From Magnetococcales bacterium DCbin4 (GTDB lineage: Bacteria; Pseudomonadota; Magnetococcia; Magnetococcales; UBA8363), in NCBI GenBank assembly GCA_002753735.1, contig PEAN01000017.1, positions 1 through 62,490 of the forward strand: a stretch of DNA of 62,490 nt, written 5' to 3'. A program made the position numbers and the translations under genes. Below the pieces are notes generated by a model. That model was not told the DNA's origin. It saw nothing but the letters and a program-made list of their open reading frames with translations, and made no database searches. This document shows positions 1 through 8,966 of the stretch, piece after piece (position 1 is the stretch's first letter; each line of letters begins with the position of its first letter).

Positions 1-2
1 TG

Positions 3-2465
3 TCGACGGAAGATCTGGTGGGTTTGACCATCACGCCTCCGGCGGATTCGGGGGATGATTTCACCCTGACGGTGCGTGCGGTGTCGTATGATGGCGATGA
101 TTCCGCAGCGGTGGTGGGGACGATCCATGTCGATGTTTCCCCCGATGCCGATGTGCCGGTGCTGGTGTTGAACAATGCTGCGGGGATGGAAGATTCGGCC
201 ATTCCCCTGGAAGTGCGCATTGCCTTGAATGACCAGGATGGTTCCGAATCAATTCAGGGACGGATCATCATTACCGATGTGCCGGAAGGTGCTGTGCTGA
301 GTCTGGGTGCAGCGGGTCCCGATCATACCTGGACCATCCCCACGGAACACCTGGCCGTCCTCGAAACCAACCCCAATGGCGATCCGGTCGCATGGCACAT
401 TCCTGGCCTGACGGTGACACCGCCTGAAAATGCGGGCGATGACTTCAGCTTGGGGATCCGGGTGACGGTCCAGGATGGTTCGGATCTGGCAACCATGGAG
501 AGCCGTCTGGATGTGGCCGTGACACCCGTGGCCGATGCCGCTGATCTGGCCTTGACCCGGGCTGCGGGGGACGAAGATACCACCATTCCTCTGGATCTCT
601 CTTTTGCACTCCAGGATCAGGATGGTTCCGAACGGTTGTCGGGCAATGTGGTGTTGACCGATATTCCGGAAGGGGCTGCCTTGAATGTCGGTGAAGCGGG
701 TCCGGGCCATACCTGGGTCATCCCTCAGGATGCATTGGTGGTGACTGCCCATAATGCCGCTGGTGATCCGGTCGCATGGGAAGTCCCCAACCTGACCCTC
801 ACGCCACCCCGGAACAGCGATGCTGATTTTTCAATCGGTGTCCGCCTGGTCACCATGGAGGGTGATCAGGCCCGGGTAACCGATGGCCAGATGGAAATCG
901 TGGTGCATCCCCTGGCCGATGCCGTGACATTCAGTGTCCCGGAACCTGTCCTCGCTGCTGAAAATGATGATCTCAGTCGCAGTGGTCGCAGGGGTGGGTC
1001 GCGCAGTGGTGATGGTGATGATCGGGGGGGGCGTAGAGACGACTCGCGGCATGGACGTGACGACGACTCGCGGCATGGACGTGACGACGACTCGCGGCAT
1101 GGACGTGACGACGACTCGCGGCGTGGCGGCGGACGGAACGACGATTCACGGCATGGCGGCGGACGTGACGATGATTCGCGGCATGGTGGATCGAATCATG
1201 GCGGATCGCATGATGGTGACGAGCATGTCGTTCCTTTGGGATTGCAGATTAATCTGCATGATACGGATGGTTCCGAATCGTTGGCGGGAGGGATCGTGGT
1301 GACGGGTGTTCCCGAAGGGGCAGTGTTGACTCTGGGTGTGCCGGGGGCGGATGGTCAAAGTTGGATCATCGGTGCGGAACACCTGATGCCGGTTGCCTTC
1401 AATGATGCGGGCGATGCCATTTCCTGGAGCGTTCCCAATCTGGGCATCATCCCTCCGGAAGATGCCGAGCCGGGATTCGTCCTCGGGGTTCAAGTGACGA
1501 CCCGGGATGGCGACAACCTCCATCTGACCGAAGGGGCATTGACGGTGGATTGGGAGGAACACGCCGGACGTGGTGGTTCCCGGCATGGTTCCCGTTCGGG
1601 TGGACGTTACGGCGCTGATGGACGGGAGGTGGAAGGGACGGGCGATGATGTCCTGGCGATTCATGTCGCCAAGGGCGGATTCGGCAACGGTGGCGCCTTC
1701 GATCTGGTGGTCGATGGCGAGACCGTGGGACGGTTTACTGCGGAGATGGCCAATGATCATGGTCGTGATCATGGCCATGGTCATGACCGCTGGGACACCA
1801 TCACGATTGACAATTTGAACCTTGCCTCAGACCAGGCCCATGAAATCCGCATCGAACCGGTGCATGCCAATTCCCATATTCTGGTCGATTCCATTGAGGT
1901 CAATGGGGTTGCCCTGGAAGCGGAAACGGCGGGCCAATTGACCAGGGGTGCGGTTCATGACGATTTTGTCAAGATTTCCAATGGTGGGGAATTGGTGTTC
2001 TCGCTCCCGGCCATGGTCGAAGAAGCGGATTCTTCGGCGGATGCGGGGGTGGATCGCAACGTTACCGGTAATGATGGTGACGAGGTGATTGTGACCGGTG
2101 CGGGGGATGACATCATTGCCGGGATGGGCGGTGACGACGTCATCGGTGGTGGTGCGGGTGATGATGTGATGGATGGCGGTGATGGCAATGATCTGTTCAT
2201 CATCGGCAATGATCAAGGGCATGATCAGGTCAATGGAGGTGAGGGCGAAGGTTGGGTGGATGCCATTCACCTGGAAAATGTTTCGGGTGGACCGCTCAGT
2301 GCATCCAATCCCGACGGCAATTGGACGTTGGAAACGGCGGCCAACTTTACCATCGATGAGGTCAACCAACAGATCCGGTTCGAGGGGGCCAATGCCTCGG
2401 GCACCATTACGTTGGAGGATGGGACCCTCATCGAGTTCGACAACATGGAGATGATCGGCTGGTGA
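3..2465 (+). CDS. C-terminal part of a giant RTX-type secreted repeat protein (5' truncated by window edge)
   Basis: The reading frame is open to the window edge, so only the last 820 residues are visible. They hold at least three beta-sandwich, cadherin-like repeats of about 110-120 residues, each with a 'DQDGSE'-type motif, a 'PEGA' turn and a 'GDPVAW' strand. An Arg/Asp/His-rich low-complexity insert lies at about residues 325-400. A domain resembling Ca-dependent xylan-binding CBM60 modules follows (VDGETVGRF and VDSIEVNG motifs). A short block of RTX nonapeptides comes next (GAGDDIIAG, GGAGDDVMDGG, GDGNDLF), and the C-terminal tail is what type I-secreted proteins usually carry. The family role is calcium-dependent folding after type I export, giving adhesins or surface proteins. 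No transporter genes are visible here. The hairpin just downstream separates it from the convergent TPR gene. The substrate or ligand is unknown. Confidence 0.85.
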   Translation, partial: STEDLVGLTITPPADSGDDFTLTVRAVSYDGDDSAAVVGTIHVDVSPDADVPVLVLNNAAGMEDSAIPLEVRIALNDQDGSESIQGRIIITDVPEGAVLSLGAAGPDHTWTIPTEHLAVLETNPNGDPVAWHIPGLTVTPPENAGDDFSLGIRVTVQDGSDLATMESRLDVAVTPVADAADLALTRAAGDEDTTIPLDLSFALQDQDGSERLSGNVVLTDIPEGAALNVGEAGPGHTWVIPQDALVVTAHNAAGDPVAWEVPNLTLTPPRNSDADFSIGVRLVTMEGDQARVTDGQMEIVVHPLADAVTFSVPEPVLAAENDDLSRSGRRGGSRSGDGDDRGGRRDDSRHGRDDDSRHGRDDDSRHGRDDDSRRGGGRNDDSRHGGGRDDDSRHGGSNHGGSHDGDEHVVPLGLQINLHDTDGSESLAGGIVVTGVPEGAVLTLGVPGADGQSWIIGAEHLMPVAFNDAGDAISWSVPNLGIIPPEDAEPGFVLGVQVTTRDGDNLHLTEGALTVDWEEHAGRGGSRHGSRSGGRYGADGREVEGTGDDVLAIHVAKGGFGNGGAFDLVVDGETVGRFTAEMANDHGRDHGHGHDRWDTITIDNLNLASDQAHEIRIEPVHANSHILVDSIEVNGVALEAETAGQLTRGAVHDDFVKISNGGELVFSLPAMVEEADSSADAGVDRNVTGNDGDEVIVTGAGDDIIAGMGGDDVIGGGAGDDVMDGGDGNDLFIIGNDQGHDQVNGGEGEGWVDAIHLENVSGGPLSASNPDGNWTLETAANFTIDEVNQQIRFEGANASGTITLEDGTLIEFDNMEMIGW
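1032..1190 (+). repeat. In-frame 24-bp tandem repeats (RDDDSRHG) followed by 30-bp variants
   Basis: Four 24-bp units begin at 1032, 1056, 1080 and 1104. The middle two are identical, and each encodes R-x-D-D-S-R-x-G type octapeptides. Two degenerate 30-bp units follow, with GGGRNDDSRHG/GGGRDDDSRHG coding. All units preserve the reading frame. The array sits between two folded repeats of the RTX-type protein and makes a charged, flexible linker. Confidence 0.9.
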
Positions 2466-2473
2466 GGTTCGAG

Positions 2474-2504
2474 GGGTGGATGGGGTGTTTCATCCCATCC
2501 ACCC
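2474..2504. terminator. Hairpin between convergent genes
   Basis: An 11-bp perfect stem (GGGTGGATGGG pairing with CCCATCCACCC, loop of about 9 nt) starts nine bases after the RTX-type stop codon. It lies between that gene and the convergent TPR gene. It has no clear T-tract on either side, so it is a plausible but non-canonical bidirectional terminator or a 3'-end stabilising hairpin. Confidence 0.55.
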
Positions 2505-2532
2505 GGGTTGGGTTGACCTGCATGCCGATGGG

Positions 2533-3684
2533 TCAGGATAGATTCAAGGGGTGAAGGTTTTCTCGGATCCGAATGACCTGCGGATGGTCTTCGGGCAAAA
2601 ATTTCAGGGCTGTGACAAGGGCTTGCTGCAAGGAGTCGTTGGCTCCTTCCGTACAGCCCATTTTTTTTTGCACAAAGGCAAGGTTGTTGAGGATGACGGC
2701 AATATTCAGATGGGGAACGGCATGGTTGATCTGGTTGTGACGTTCCAACGCCTGTTGGAGCAGGTCAACCACTGCTTGAAGGTCATTTCTACCGATCAGG
2801 ATCCGGGCCAGGTTGTTGACACAGAGGAAGATCAGGGGATCATCCAATCCACGGGTGCTATTGGCCATGGACCAGGCGCGGTGGAACGTGGTGTATGCCT
2901 CTTCCCATTGTCTCTGGTCGATCTGTAGCAGTCCGATATTTCCAAGGATATTGGCTTCGAGGTGACGATACCCGGGAGGGTGTTGTTGCAGCAGGGCGAT
3001 GGCACCCAGCAGGCAATGTTGTGCCCGGGTGGGTTCCTTGAGGCGACGCCAGGTTTCACCCAGGTTGTTCAGGCGGACGATGGTGAGGGGATGTTGGGGA
3101 CCCAGAATTCGTTGGGACAGGTGCAGAGCACTTTGGTGACAGTTGACGGCGCGGTCGGGCCATGAGGTGATCAGTTTGCGTCCGGATCGGTCGAGCCATT
3201 GCATCAGGTGGGTGGCAGTGGCGTGGTTGCCGATCTTCATGGCATGTTCCGCCAGGACCAGGGCATGCCAGGAAAGGCGGTTGAGTTCATGGGGAAAGAC
3301 GGTGGGCGTTCCTTGCAGGGGGAGGGTTGCCAACAGAAACCGTCCGGCCTGCTCGATGATCCGGGTCGCCTGGGCGGAGGGGATCCCTTTGCGTACCGAT
3401 GCGAGTACCGGACCGAACAGATGGAGGTCCACCTTGGAATGCAACACCAGGCCGCGATCATCCAGATCATTGAACAGGGGGTTGCAGTGGTCGGGATCGG
3501 CGGCATTGAGGGGGGGCGGGAGTTGTTGGGCAAATTGAAAAAACACCCTTTTGGGAAAGCCGGTGGGTGCCATGAAGGCGAAAAATTTCATCAAGGGGCC
3601 GATCCATGGCTGGCGGGCGGTGGCCTGACGGAGTTCTCGAGCGATGGGGTCGTTGGTGGTGGCGCGTGTGATGGTGATACCCAT
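2533..3684 (-). CDS. TPR (kinesin-light-chain-like) repeat protein
   Basis: This is a 383-residue protein whose C-terminal two thirds contain kinesin-light-chain-type tetratricopeptide repeats. Repeated 'LNNLA', 'NILGNIGLL' and 'VNNLARIL' helices are visible, with GPQHPLT/EDHPQV turns. The N-terminal 120 residues are not recognised. No signal peptide or membrane segment is apparent, so it is probably cytoplasmic. TPRs mediate protein-protein contacts; the partner is unknown. The repeats resemble those of the CHAT-domain protein near 38-41 kb, so the two may share a history. It stands alone, convergent to the RTX-type gene. The next gene on its strand ends about 250 bp upstream. Confidence 0.75.
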   Translation of the reverse strand: MGITITRATTNDPIARELRQATARQPWIGPLMKFFAFMAPTGFPKRVFFQFAQQLPPPLNAADPDHCNPLFNDLDDRGLVLHSKVDLHLFGPVLASVRKGIPSAQATRIIEQAGRFLLATLPLQGTPTVFPHELNRLSWHALVLAEHAMKIGNHATATHLMQWLDRSGRKLITSWPDRAVNCHQSALHLSQRILGPQHPLTIVRLNNLGETWRRLKEPTRAQHCLLGAIALLQQHPPGYRHLEANILGNIGLLQIDQRQWEEAYTTFHRAWSMANSTRGLDDPLIFLCVNNLARILIGRNDLQAVVDLLQQALERHNQINHAVPHLNIAVILNNLAFVQKKMGCTEGANDSLQQALVTALKFLPEDHPQVIRIRENLHPLNLS

Positions 3685-3931
3685 TCAGGATGCCTTTCGA
3701 GTGAAATCAATCGTCAGGAACAAAAAGGGGTTCCCCCCTTTGTGTCAATGGAATGGCAGGGGGAACAACACACTTTTGCGCTCCTTCTGCCAGAATTCCT
3801 TGTGTTCTTGGTTGGGTATATCGCGGAGAATGGGTCCGTTCATGTTGTTTTTTCCCGAAACCCATCATGAACCGGAGGCCAGTGGAGTGACAGGTTGCAT
3901 TCAATCCAAAAAATGCCCGATCCATCCTGAT

Positions 3932-5884
3932 TCAATGATCGGCTGCCGTATGAATCCGGTCAAGATATAAAAAAATCCTTTTGCGGATCGCATCCAGGCG
4001 TTCCATCCAATGCAGGGCTTCCCCCTGATCCATGGGGCGGGGGGTGTTCAGGGCTTCCGCCGCTTCGCGTTGAAATTCCATGTGGGCTGCCAGAAGATGG
4101 GGGAACAGCTCCGAATGACCATGAAGTGTGGCGCCCTCCGTGGCAAGCCAGCGGCTGGAGGGGAGGTTTTCGGGGTGGCGCAATGGGTCAGGAATGGCGG
4201 GACTGCTCTGGTGGGGATCGCGGATGACGGTGATGATGTGTCCAAGCCAGTACAGATAGTCCTGTTTGAGCGTCGTCAATACCGATTCTCCGGTCGATGG
4301 ACCCTGTTCGGTTTCATGTAACGATTGGTTGACCTCGGTAATGTTGGAGGTCAACAGACGGGCATGATCCAACACCCCATAATTGATGTTGGACAGTTTC
4401 ATTGCCTCGGTCATGGTGGCGTTCAAGCGACTGGCATGGAGGCGCAGATCGGCCAGGAGGTCCGGGGGGGGGCTGGTGGGACTGAAGGGTTCGGGGATCT
4501 GTGCCAACGTTTGTTCCAGATGCCGCATCCATCCTTCCGCCTGCCGGTTCAGTACCGATCCGGTGCGTATGTTCTTGTCCATGGTCCGTTCCAGTTCGAC
4601 CAACGCCCGTGTCAGTGTCGCCAGGCTTCCCGAATGCAGGCGCAGGCGTTGAATGGTTTGGGTCAGGCGTTGCGCCATGAAGTTGAACGCCTGCCCCATC
4701 TGGCCGATTTCATCGTTGTGCCGCACCAGATGGGCGCGGGCTTTGAGATTTCCGTTCGCCAGTTCCCGGGTGGCTTCATGCAGGGTTGCCAGGGGGGTGA
4801 GGAGTGTTCGCCGAATGGTGAGTGCCGCACCCAGGATGACGACCAGGATGATGACCAAAACCACGGTGGCGACCAGAAGGATTTTTTTTTCCTGTTCGCG
4901 CACAAGCAGCGCGGTGTGACGTTGCACCAGATCTTCGCTGATGGCGCGCAGCCGGTTGGAGTGTTCGCTGATGGCTTGCCGGGCCTGGCGATAGGCATCC
5001 GAGCCCAGCGGTGCCTTGAACAATTCCTGCACCGACGCGGTGAACTGGTTGAACAGGGTTTCCATCGCTTCCAAACGGGTTTTGACCGCAGGGACATCAA
5101 GGGGTTCGATGTGTTTTTCCATCCCACCCGCCCGTTCCAAAGGCAACGTTCCACCATACCGAAGCGCCATCAGAGTTGCTTTGAACAGATCCCGCGACAG
5201 ATAATATTCGATCAGACTGGGTTCGAGTTCCGCCTTTCCCAGGGCGATATCACCGGAAAAATGGAAGCCAAAACGCCGGATCCCCATGGGTTTGGTCTTT
5301 TCATCGCCTTGGTGACAGGAGACGCAGGGTGCTTCATCCAGGGGAATGGCGGTATAAAATCGCAGCTTCAACGGTTCATCCCCTTTCGTGGCGGTGCTGA
5401 ACAACTGTCCGGGATGGGTTTGCAGCCAGTCGAAGGCTTGGCGGTCGATGGCGTCCTGGAGGCGATTGTCCGGGTTCAGGGGATGCAGCCCCAGGATGGT
5501 GATGGGGATTTCCATGCGGGTGCCAAAAGCTTGGTTGGTCTGACGGAGAAGGGTCTGAGCGGGGCAGTACGGAGTGCTGGTGGGGGGGGGGGGGGATGGG
5601 GGGGATTGTGTCGCCAATGTGCGTTCAAGTTGCGTGAGGTAGGCATCCAGGGTGCGTACCTGCTGTTCCAGGGATTGGGATCCGCTTTTGGCCAGGACGT
5701 AACCCATGGCGGCCTTGGCCATGGTCTGTGTCAGCATTCGTTGGCGGTCCAACGCCACGACCACATCGGTGTCTTCCTTGACGCGCTCAATGGTATGAAC
5801 CATCGTTCCCCCCGCAGCCATGGTTGCCAGGGCGATCAGAAGAAGTGCGGTGTAGGTTTTGAACCGGATGCTTGACCGTGTCAC
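3932..5884 (-). CDS. Membrane sensor: Tll0287-like (DUF3365) heme-motif domain, HAMP, CZB-like tail
   Basis: This 650-residue membrane sensor has an N-terminal TM helix (about 8-30). A PilJ-type 'LDRQRMLTQTMAKAA' helix follows, then a periplasmic domain with a CxxCH heme-attachment motif (CVSCH, about 187-191) and flanks typical of Tll0287-like/DUF3365 domains. A second TM lies at about 335-357, then a HAMP domain. The C-terminus lacks the MCP hairpin. Instead it ends in a helical segment with a 'RWL...F..L...H' pattern that resembles a degenerate chemoreceptor zinc-binding (CZB) domain. The family role is redox or gas sensing. How it signals without a kinase, MCP or GGDEF output is unclear. 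A 14-base homopolymer lies in its coding sequence. It follows the epimerase gene with a 5-bp gap and is probably cotranscribed with it. Confidence 0.75.
   Translation of the reverse strand: MTRSSIRFKTYTALLLIALATMAAGGTMVHTIERVKEDTDVVVALDRQRMLTQTMAKAAMGYVLAKSGSQSLEQQVRTLDAYLTQLERTLATQSPPSPPPPTSTPYCPAQTLLRQTNQAFGTRMEIPITILGLHPLNPDNRLQDAIDRQAFDWLQTHPGQLFSTATKGDEPLKLRFYTAIPLDEAPCVSCHQGDEKTKPMGIRRFGFHFSGDIALGKAELEPSLIEYYLSRDLFKATLMALRYGGTLPLERAGGMEKHIEPLDVPAVKTRLEAMETLFNQFTASVQELFKAPLGSDAYRQARQAISEHSNRLRAISEDLVQRHTALLVREQEKKILLVATVVLVIILVVILGAALTIRRTLLTPLATLHEATRELANGNLKARAHLVRHNDEIGQMGQAFNFMAQRLTQTIQRLRLHSGSLATLTRALVELERTMDKNIRTGSVLNRQAEGWMRHLEQTLAQIPEPFSPTSPPPDLLADLRLHASRLNATMTEAMKLSNINYGVLDHARLLTSNITEVNQSLHETEQGPSTGESVLTTLKQDYLYWLGHIITVIRDPHQSSPAIPDPLRHPENLPSSRWLATEGATLHGHSELFPHLLAAHMEFQREAAEALNTPRPMDQGEALHWMERLDAIRKRIFLYLDRIHTAADH
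5582..5595 (-). repeat. 14-base homopolymeric G (coding-strand C) tract inside a sensor gene
   Basis: Fourteen consecutive G on the plus strand are followed after two bases by seven more. On the coding strand they give the Pro-rich segment at about residues 92-101, just before the heme-motif domain. Mononucleotide tracts of this length are classic sites of slipped-strand mispairing. A one-base change would truncate the protein near residue 100. Confidence 0.9.
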
Positions 5885-5889
5885 GCCAG

Positions 5890-6900
5890 TCAGACCTGAT
5901 AATAATCCCGGTACCAGCGTACGAAGCGTTCGACTCCGGTTTCAATGCTGGTTTGTGGTTTAAATCCGATATCAGCCACCAGATCGTCAATGTCGGCCCA
6001 GGTGGCGGGGACATCGCCGGGTTGCATCGGCAGCATGTTCTTCTCCCCTTTCTTGCCCAGACATTGTTCCAGTGCCTCAATGTAGCGCATCAATTCGATG
6101 GGACTGTTGTTGCCGATGTTGTAGAGGCGGTAGGGCGCGTTGCTGCTGCCGGGATCCGGGTGTTTGCTGTTCCAATCCGGGTCGGGTTGTGCAGGACGAT
6201 CCATGGTCCGGATGACCCCTTCGACAATATCGTCGATATAGGTGAAATCGCGCTGCATTTGGCCATGGTTGAAAACATCGAGGGGTTGGTTGTCGAGGAT
6301 GGCGCGGGTAAACTTGAACAGTGCCATGTCGGGGCGACCCCAGGGACCGTATACGGTGAAAAAACGGAGACCGGTGGCGGGGAGCCGGAACAGGTGAGCA
6401 TAGGTATGGGCCATGAGTTCATTGGCCTTCTTACTGGCGGCATACAGTGAAAGGGGATGATCGACGTTTTGATGCACCGAAAAAGGCATGAGGGTGTTGG
6501 CACCATAGACCGACGAGGATGATGCAAACACCAGATGGCCAACGGCTGAATGGCGGCATCCCTCCAAAATGTGGGCAAATCCGACCAGGTTGGTCTGCAC
6601 ATAGGAATCCGGGTTTTCAATGGAGTAGCGGACGCCCGCCTGGGCGGCCAGGTTGACGACGACATCGAAATGGTGGCTGGTGAACAGACGTTGCATCGGT
6701 TCCCGATGCGACAGATCCAGATGGACGAATTGAAACTCCGGCCATGCCTGCAACTGTTTCAACCGGTTTCGTTTCAGATCCGGATCATAATAATCATTCA
6801 GATTGTCCACGCCAACGACCCGATCCCCGCGTTCCAGGAGTCTTTGGGTCAGGTGGAAGCCGATGAAACCGGCAACTCCGGTCACGAGAACCATTGCCAT
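5890..6900 (-). CDS. NAD-dependent sugar-nucleotide epimerase, UDP-glucuronate 4-epimerase type
   Basis: This 336-residue extended short-chain dehydrogenase opens with the NAD-binding glycine motif GVAGFIG at residues 7-13. The '[13 protein letters not shown]' signature of bacterial UDP-glucuronate 4-epimerases follows. The catalytic Ser is in ASSSSVYG and the Tyr/Lys pair is in YAASK. The reaction converts UDP-glucuronate to UDP-galacturonate for capsule, LPS or exopolysaccharide. Length and motifs are complete. An AAGGA Shine-Dalgarno sequence precedes the ATG. It is the first gene of a two-gene unit with the heme-motif sensor, and no other polysaccharide gene adjoins it. Substrate assignment rests on subfamily resemblance; another UDP-hexuronate is possible. 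Confidence 0.88.
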   Translation of the reverse strand: MAMVLVTGVAGFIGFHLTQRLLERGDRVVGVDNLNDYYDPDLKRNRLKQLQAWPEFQFVHLDLSHREPMQRLFTSHHFDVVVNLAAQAGVRYSIENPDSYVQTNLVGFAHILEGCRHSAVGHLVFASSSSVYGANTLMPFSVHQNVDHPLSLYAASKKANELMAHTYAHLFRLPATGLRFFTVYGPWGRPDMALFKFTRAILDNQPLDVFNHGQMQRDFTYIDDIVEGVIRTMDRPAQPDPDWNSKHPDPGSSNAPYRLYNIGNNSPIELMRYIEALEQCLGKKGEKNMLPMQPGDVPATWADIDDLVADIGFKPQTSIETGVERFVRWYRDYYQV

Positions 6901-7012
6901 GGGTTGAATCCTTCAGTGAATGGGTTCCGAAATGAAATCTTTCAGACAACACGCCCAATGTATATCATACCTTCTTCACCGATGACACGCACACCAGGAT
7001 GGATATCGTACA

Positions 7013-7510
7013 TTGGAGCCAACACTTTCCGAAACAACGGTGGTTCCGGGCCGGGTCAGTTTGTATACTGACGGGGCCTGTAGCGGCAATCCCGGTCCGG
7101 GGGGCTGGGGCGTCGTCCTGCGCTATGGCACGCATGAAAAATTTCTCCGTGGTTATCATGCCGACACCACCAACAACCGTATGGAATTGTTGGCAGCAAT
7201 CCATGGCCTTGAAGCCTTGAAGCGGAGGTGTCATGTGATTTTGACGACCGATTCCACCTATGTCCGCAATGGCATGACGCAATGGTTGCCCAACTGGAAA
7301 CTTCGGGGGTGGCGGAAAAAGGATGGTCAGCCGGTGATGAACGCCGATTTGTGGAAAAGATTGGATGCCGTTTGCCAACGACATGATATAGAATGGCACT
7401 GGGTCAAGGGCCATGCGGGTCATGTGGATAATGAGGCGGCCGACAGGCTGGCCAGAGAGGCCATCCAACGAGGGCAGGCGGGCGAATTGCCGGACGGAGG
7501 TTTTGAATGA
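7013..7510 (+). CDS. rnhA: Ribonuclease HI
   Basis: This 165-residue cytoplasmic enzyme degrades the RNA strand of RNA-DNA hybrids (R-loops, primers). The acidic active site is complete: Asp in [11 protein letters not shown], Glu in NRMELLAA, Asp in LTTDSTYV and Asp in the C-terminal [11 protein letters not shown] segment. The conserved WVKGHAGH loop is also present. The start is a TTG with AGGA about 13 bases upstream; a GTG at about 7040 would still give a complete RNase H fold. The gene leads a plus-strand run with the DUF465 and cysC genes. Confidence 0.95.
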   Translation: MEPTLSETTVVPGRVSLYTDGACSGNPGPGGWGVVLRYGTHEKFLRGYHADTTNNRMELLAAIHGLEALKRRCHVILTTDSTYVRNGMTQWLPNWKLRGWRKKDGQPVMNADLWKRLDAVCQRHDIEWHWVKGHAGHVDNEAADRLAREAIQRGQAGELPDGGFE

Positions 7511-7587
7511 TGACCGGTCTTTAAGGTCCAACCGTTGGATTGGAAATCATCGGTTCCATCCCTACCAACCAATGACAGGAGAAAAAA

Positions 7588-7797
7588 ATGTTCGAGGATC
7601 AGGCTGATCTGGTTCAAACCCTTTTGGCAAACAATGATGTGTTCCAGGCGCTTCATCAGGAACATCAAATGCTCAAGCAACAGATCGCCGAATCGGGGCG
7701 GACGATGGACCAGTTCTCCGTGGAACGGTTGAAAAAAAGAAAACTTCAGCTCAAAGATCAAATGGCCGCCATGTTGGCTGCGGTCGATAAAAAATAA
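7588..7797 (+). CDS. DUF465/YdcH-family small coiled-coil protein
   Basis: This 69-residue, highly charged, all-helical protein has the YdcH/DUF465 pattern: a 'FQALHQEHQMLKQQI' helix and a Lys-rich 'RLKKRKLQLKDQM' second helix. The family is widespread in proteobacteria and has no firmly assigned function. A strong AGGAGA Shine-Dalgarno lies just before the ATG. It sits 77 bp after rnhA and 102 bp before cysC. Confidence 0.85.
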   Translation: MFEDQADLVQTLLANNDVFQALHQEHQMLKQQIAESGRTMDQFSVERLKKRKLQLKDQMAAMLAAVDKK

Positions 7798-7899
7798 GGT
7801 TCACCAAAGCACAGGGGTGTTGTTGAGGATTGGGGAGTGGGGGATTGCGGCAGGTTCAATCTCCCGGGCAGGTTTTGCTATTTTTCGTGAATCGCTCTC

Positions 7900-8550
7900 A
7901 TGAATGCAAATAATACAGGCCAGAAAAACGCGCACGTCGTCTGGCAGGTCATGTCCATTACCCGTGATGAACGGGAGCGGTTGCAGGGGCATCGCAGCTT
8001 CATGGTCTGGTTTACCGGACTTTCGGGTTCTGGCAAATCCACCATGATCTATGCTGTGGAAGAGCAGTTATACCGGTTGGGGTATCGCACGTTTGCACTG
8101 GATGGCGATCATGTCCGTCGAGGTCTGTGTGCCGACCTTGGGTTTTCCCACAGTGATCGGAGTGAAAATATTCGGCGTGTGGGTGAGGCGGCAAAATTGT
8201 TGACCCAGGCGGGGGTGATCGTTTTGGCTGCATTCATTTCTCCCTTCAAGGCGGACCGGCAGAAGGTGAGAAACCTCATGGCAGCGGGAGATTTCATCGA
8301 AGTATTCTGTGATTGTCCGCTTGCAGTCTGTGAGGCGAGGGACGTCAAAGGGCTATACAAAAAGGCCAGGGAGGGGGAAATACGCGATTTTACCGGTATT
8401 TCATCTCCTTATGAAAAACCGGATCACCCGGATCTGGTGCTTGAGACTGCGAAAAAATCGGTCGAGGAGTGTACCGGAATGGTCATGGCAAAGATAAAAT
8501 CCCGCCTGCAGTTTGCCGATCTTGGCAAGGCGGATTTGGCGGAATTGTGA
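7900..8550 (+). CDS. cysC: Adenylylsulfate (APS) kinase
   Basis: This 216-residue P-loop kinase phosphorylates APS to PAPS with ATP in sulfate activation. The Walker A motif [11 protein letters not shown] is near residues 39-49, and the APS-kinase signature '[10 protein letters not shown]' is near 67. Further markers are '[15 protein letters not shown]', 'FISPFKADR' and the lid '[15 protein letters not shown]'. The chosen start keeps the N-terminal 'VVW...[12 protein letters not shown]' segment typical of stand-alone CysC. No CysD or CysN gene is adjacent. PAPS could feed assimilation or sulfation of surface glycans; the context does not decide. Confidence 0.95.
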   Translation: MNANNTGQKNAHVVWQVMSITRDERERLQGHRSFMVWFTGLSGSGKSTMIYAVEEQLYRLGYRTFALDGDHVRRGLCADLGFSHSDRSENIRRVGEAAKLLTQAGVIVLAAFISPFKADRQKVRNLMAAGDFIEVFCDCPLAVCEARDVKGLYKKAREGEIRDFTGISSPYEKPDHPDLVLETAKKSVEECTGMVMAKIKSRLQFADLGKADLAEL

Positions 8551-8569
8551 GGCGGCTTGGCCTGATGTC

Positions 8570-8878
8570 ATGGAACTGATGGCGACAGGGATTGTGTTGG
8601 GAATCGGATGGATCTGGTTTACCAGCATGCGGGCAAAGGAAAAGTCTCACGAGACGGCACGGGATTTGTGTCGGCGGATGGGGGTGGAATTGTTGGATGA
8701 CACGGTGGCCTTGAGTCACATGGGCATCAAACGTAATGACGCGGGACGGTTGGTTTTAAAACGGGTCTACGAATTCAGATACCTGGATGTGGACAGCATT
8801 TTGCGCCATGGAACCATTATCCTTTCCGGGAATACATTGGAATCCTGTTTGGTCGATACGCAACAGGTGACACATTAA
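8570..8878 (+). CDS. DUF3301-family membrane-anchored protein
   Basis: This 102-residue protein has one N-terminal TM helix (about residues 4-18) and a cytoplasmic DUF3301 domain. Visible family features are 'CRRMGVELLDDTVAL', 'KRVYEFRYLDVD' and 'HGTIILSGNTLE'. The function of the family is unknown. The start was set at the ATG that opens directly into the TM helix, because an upstream in-frame start would overlap the end of cysC. The gene follows cysC by 19 bp, suggesting cotranscription. Confidence 0.75.
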   Translation: MELMATGIVLGIGWIWFTSMRAKEKSHETARDLCRRMGVELLDDTVALSHMGIKRNDAGRLVLKRVYEFRYLDVDSILRHGTIILSGNTLESCLVDTQQVTH

Positions 8879-8966
8879 GGGGCAGATGGTTTAAGAAACT
8901 GTGGGTGCGTGTTGTCAGTGATACGGCATCCATTGTCCGAGGTGGTCCGACACTTGGAGAGGTTAG

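Noticed and set aside
4325..5875. Long plus-strand frame opposite the heme-motif sensor
   Set aside because: It is the antisense shadow of a high-confidence gene with a known domain plan; it has no family match.
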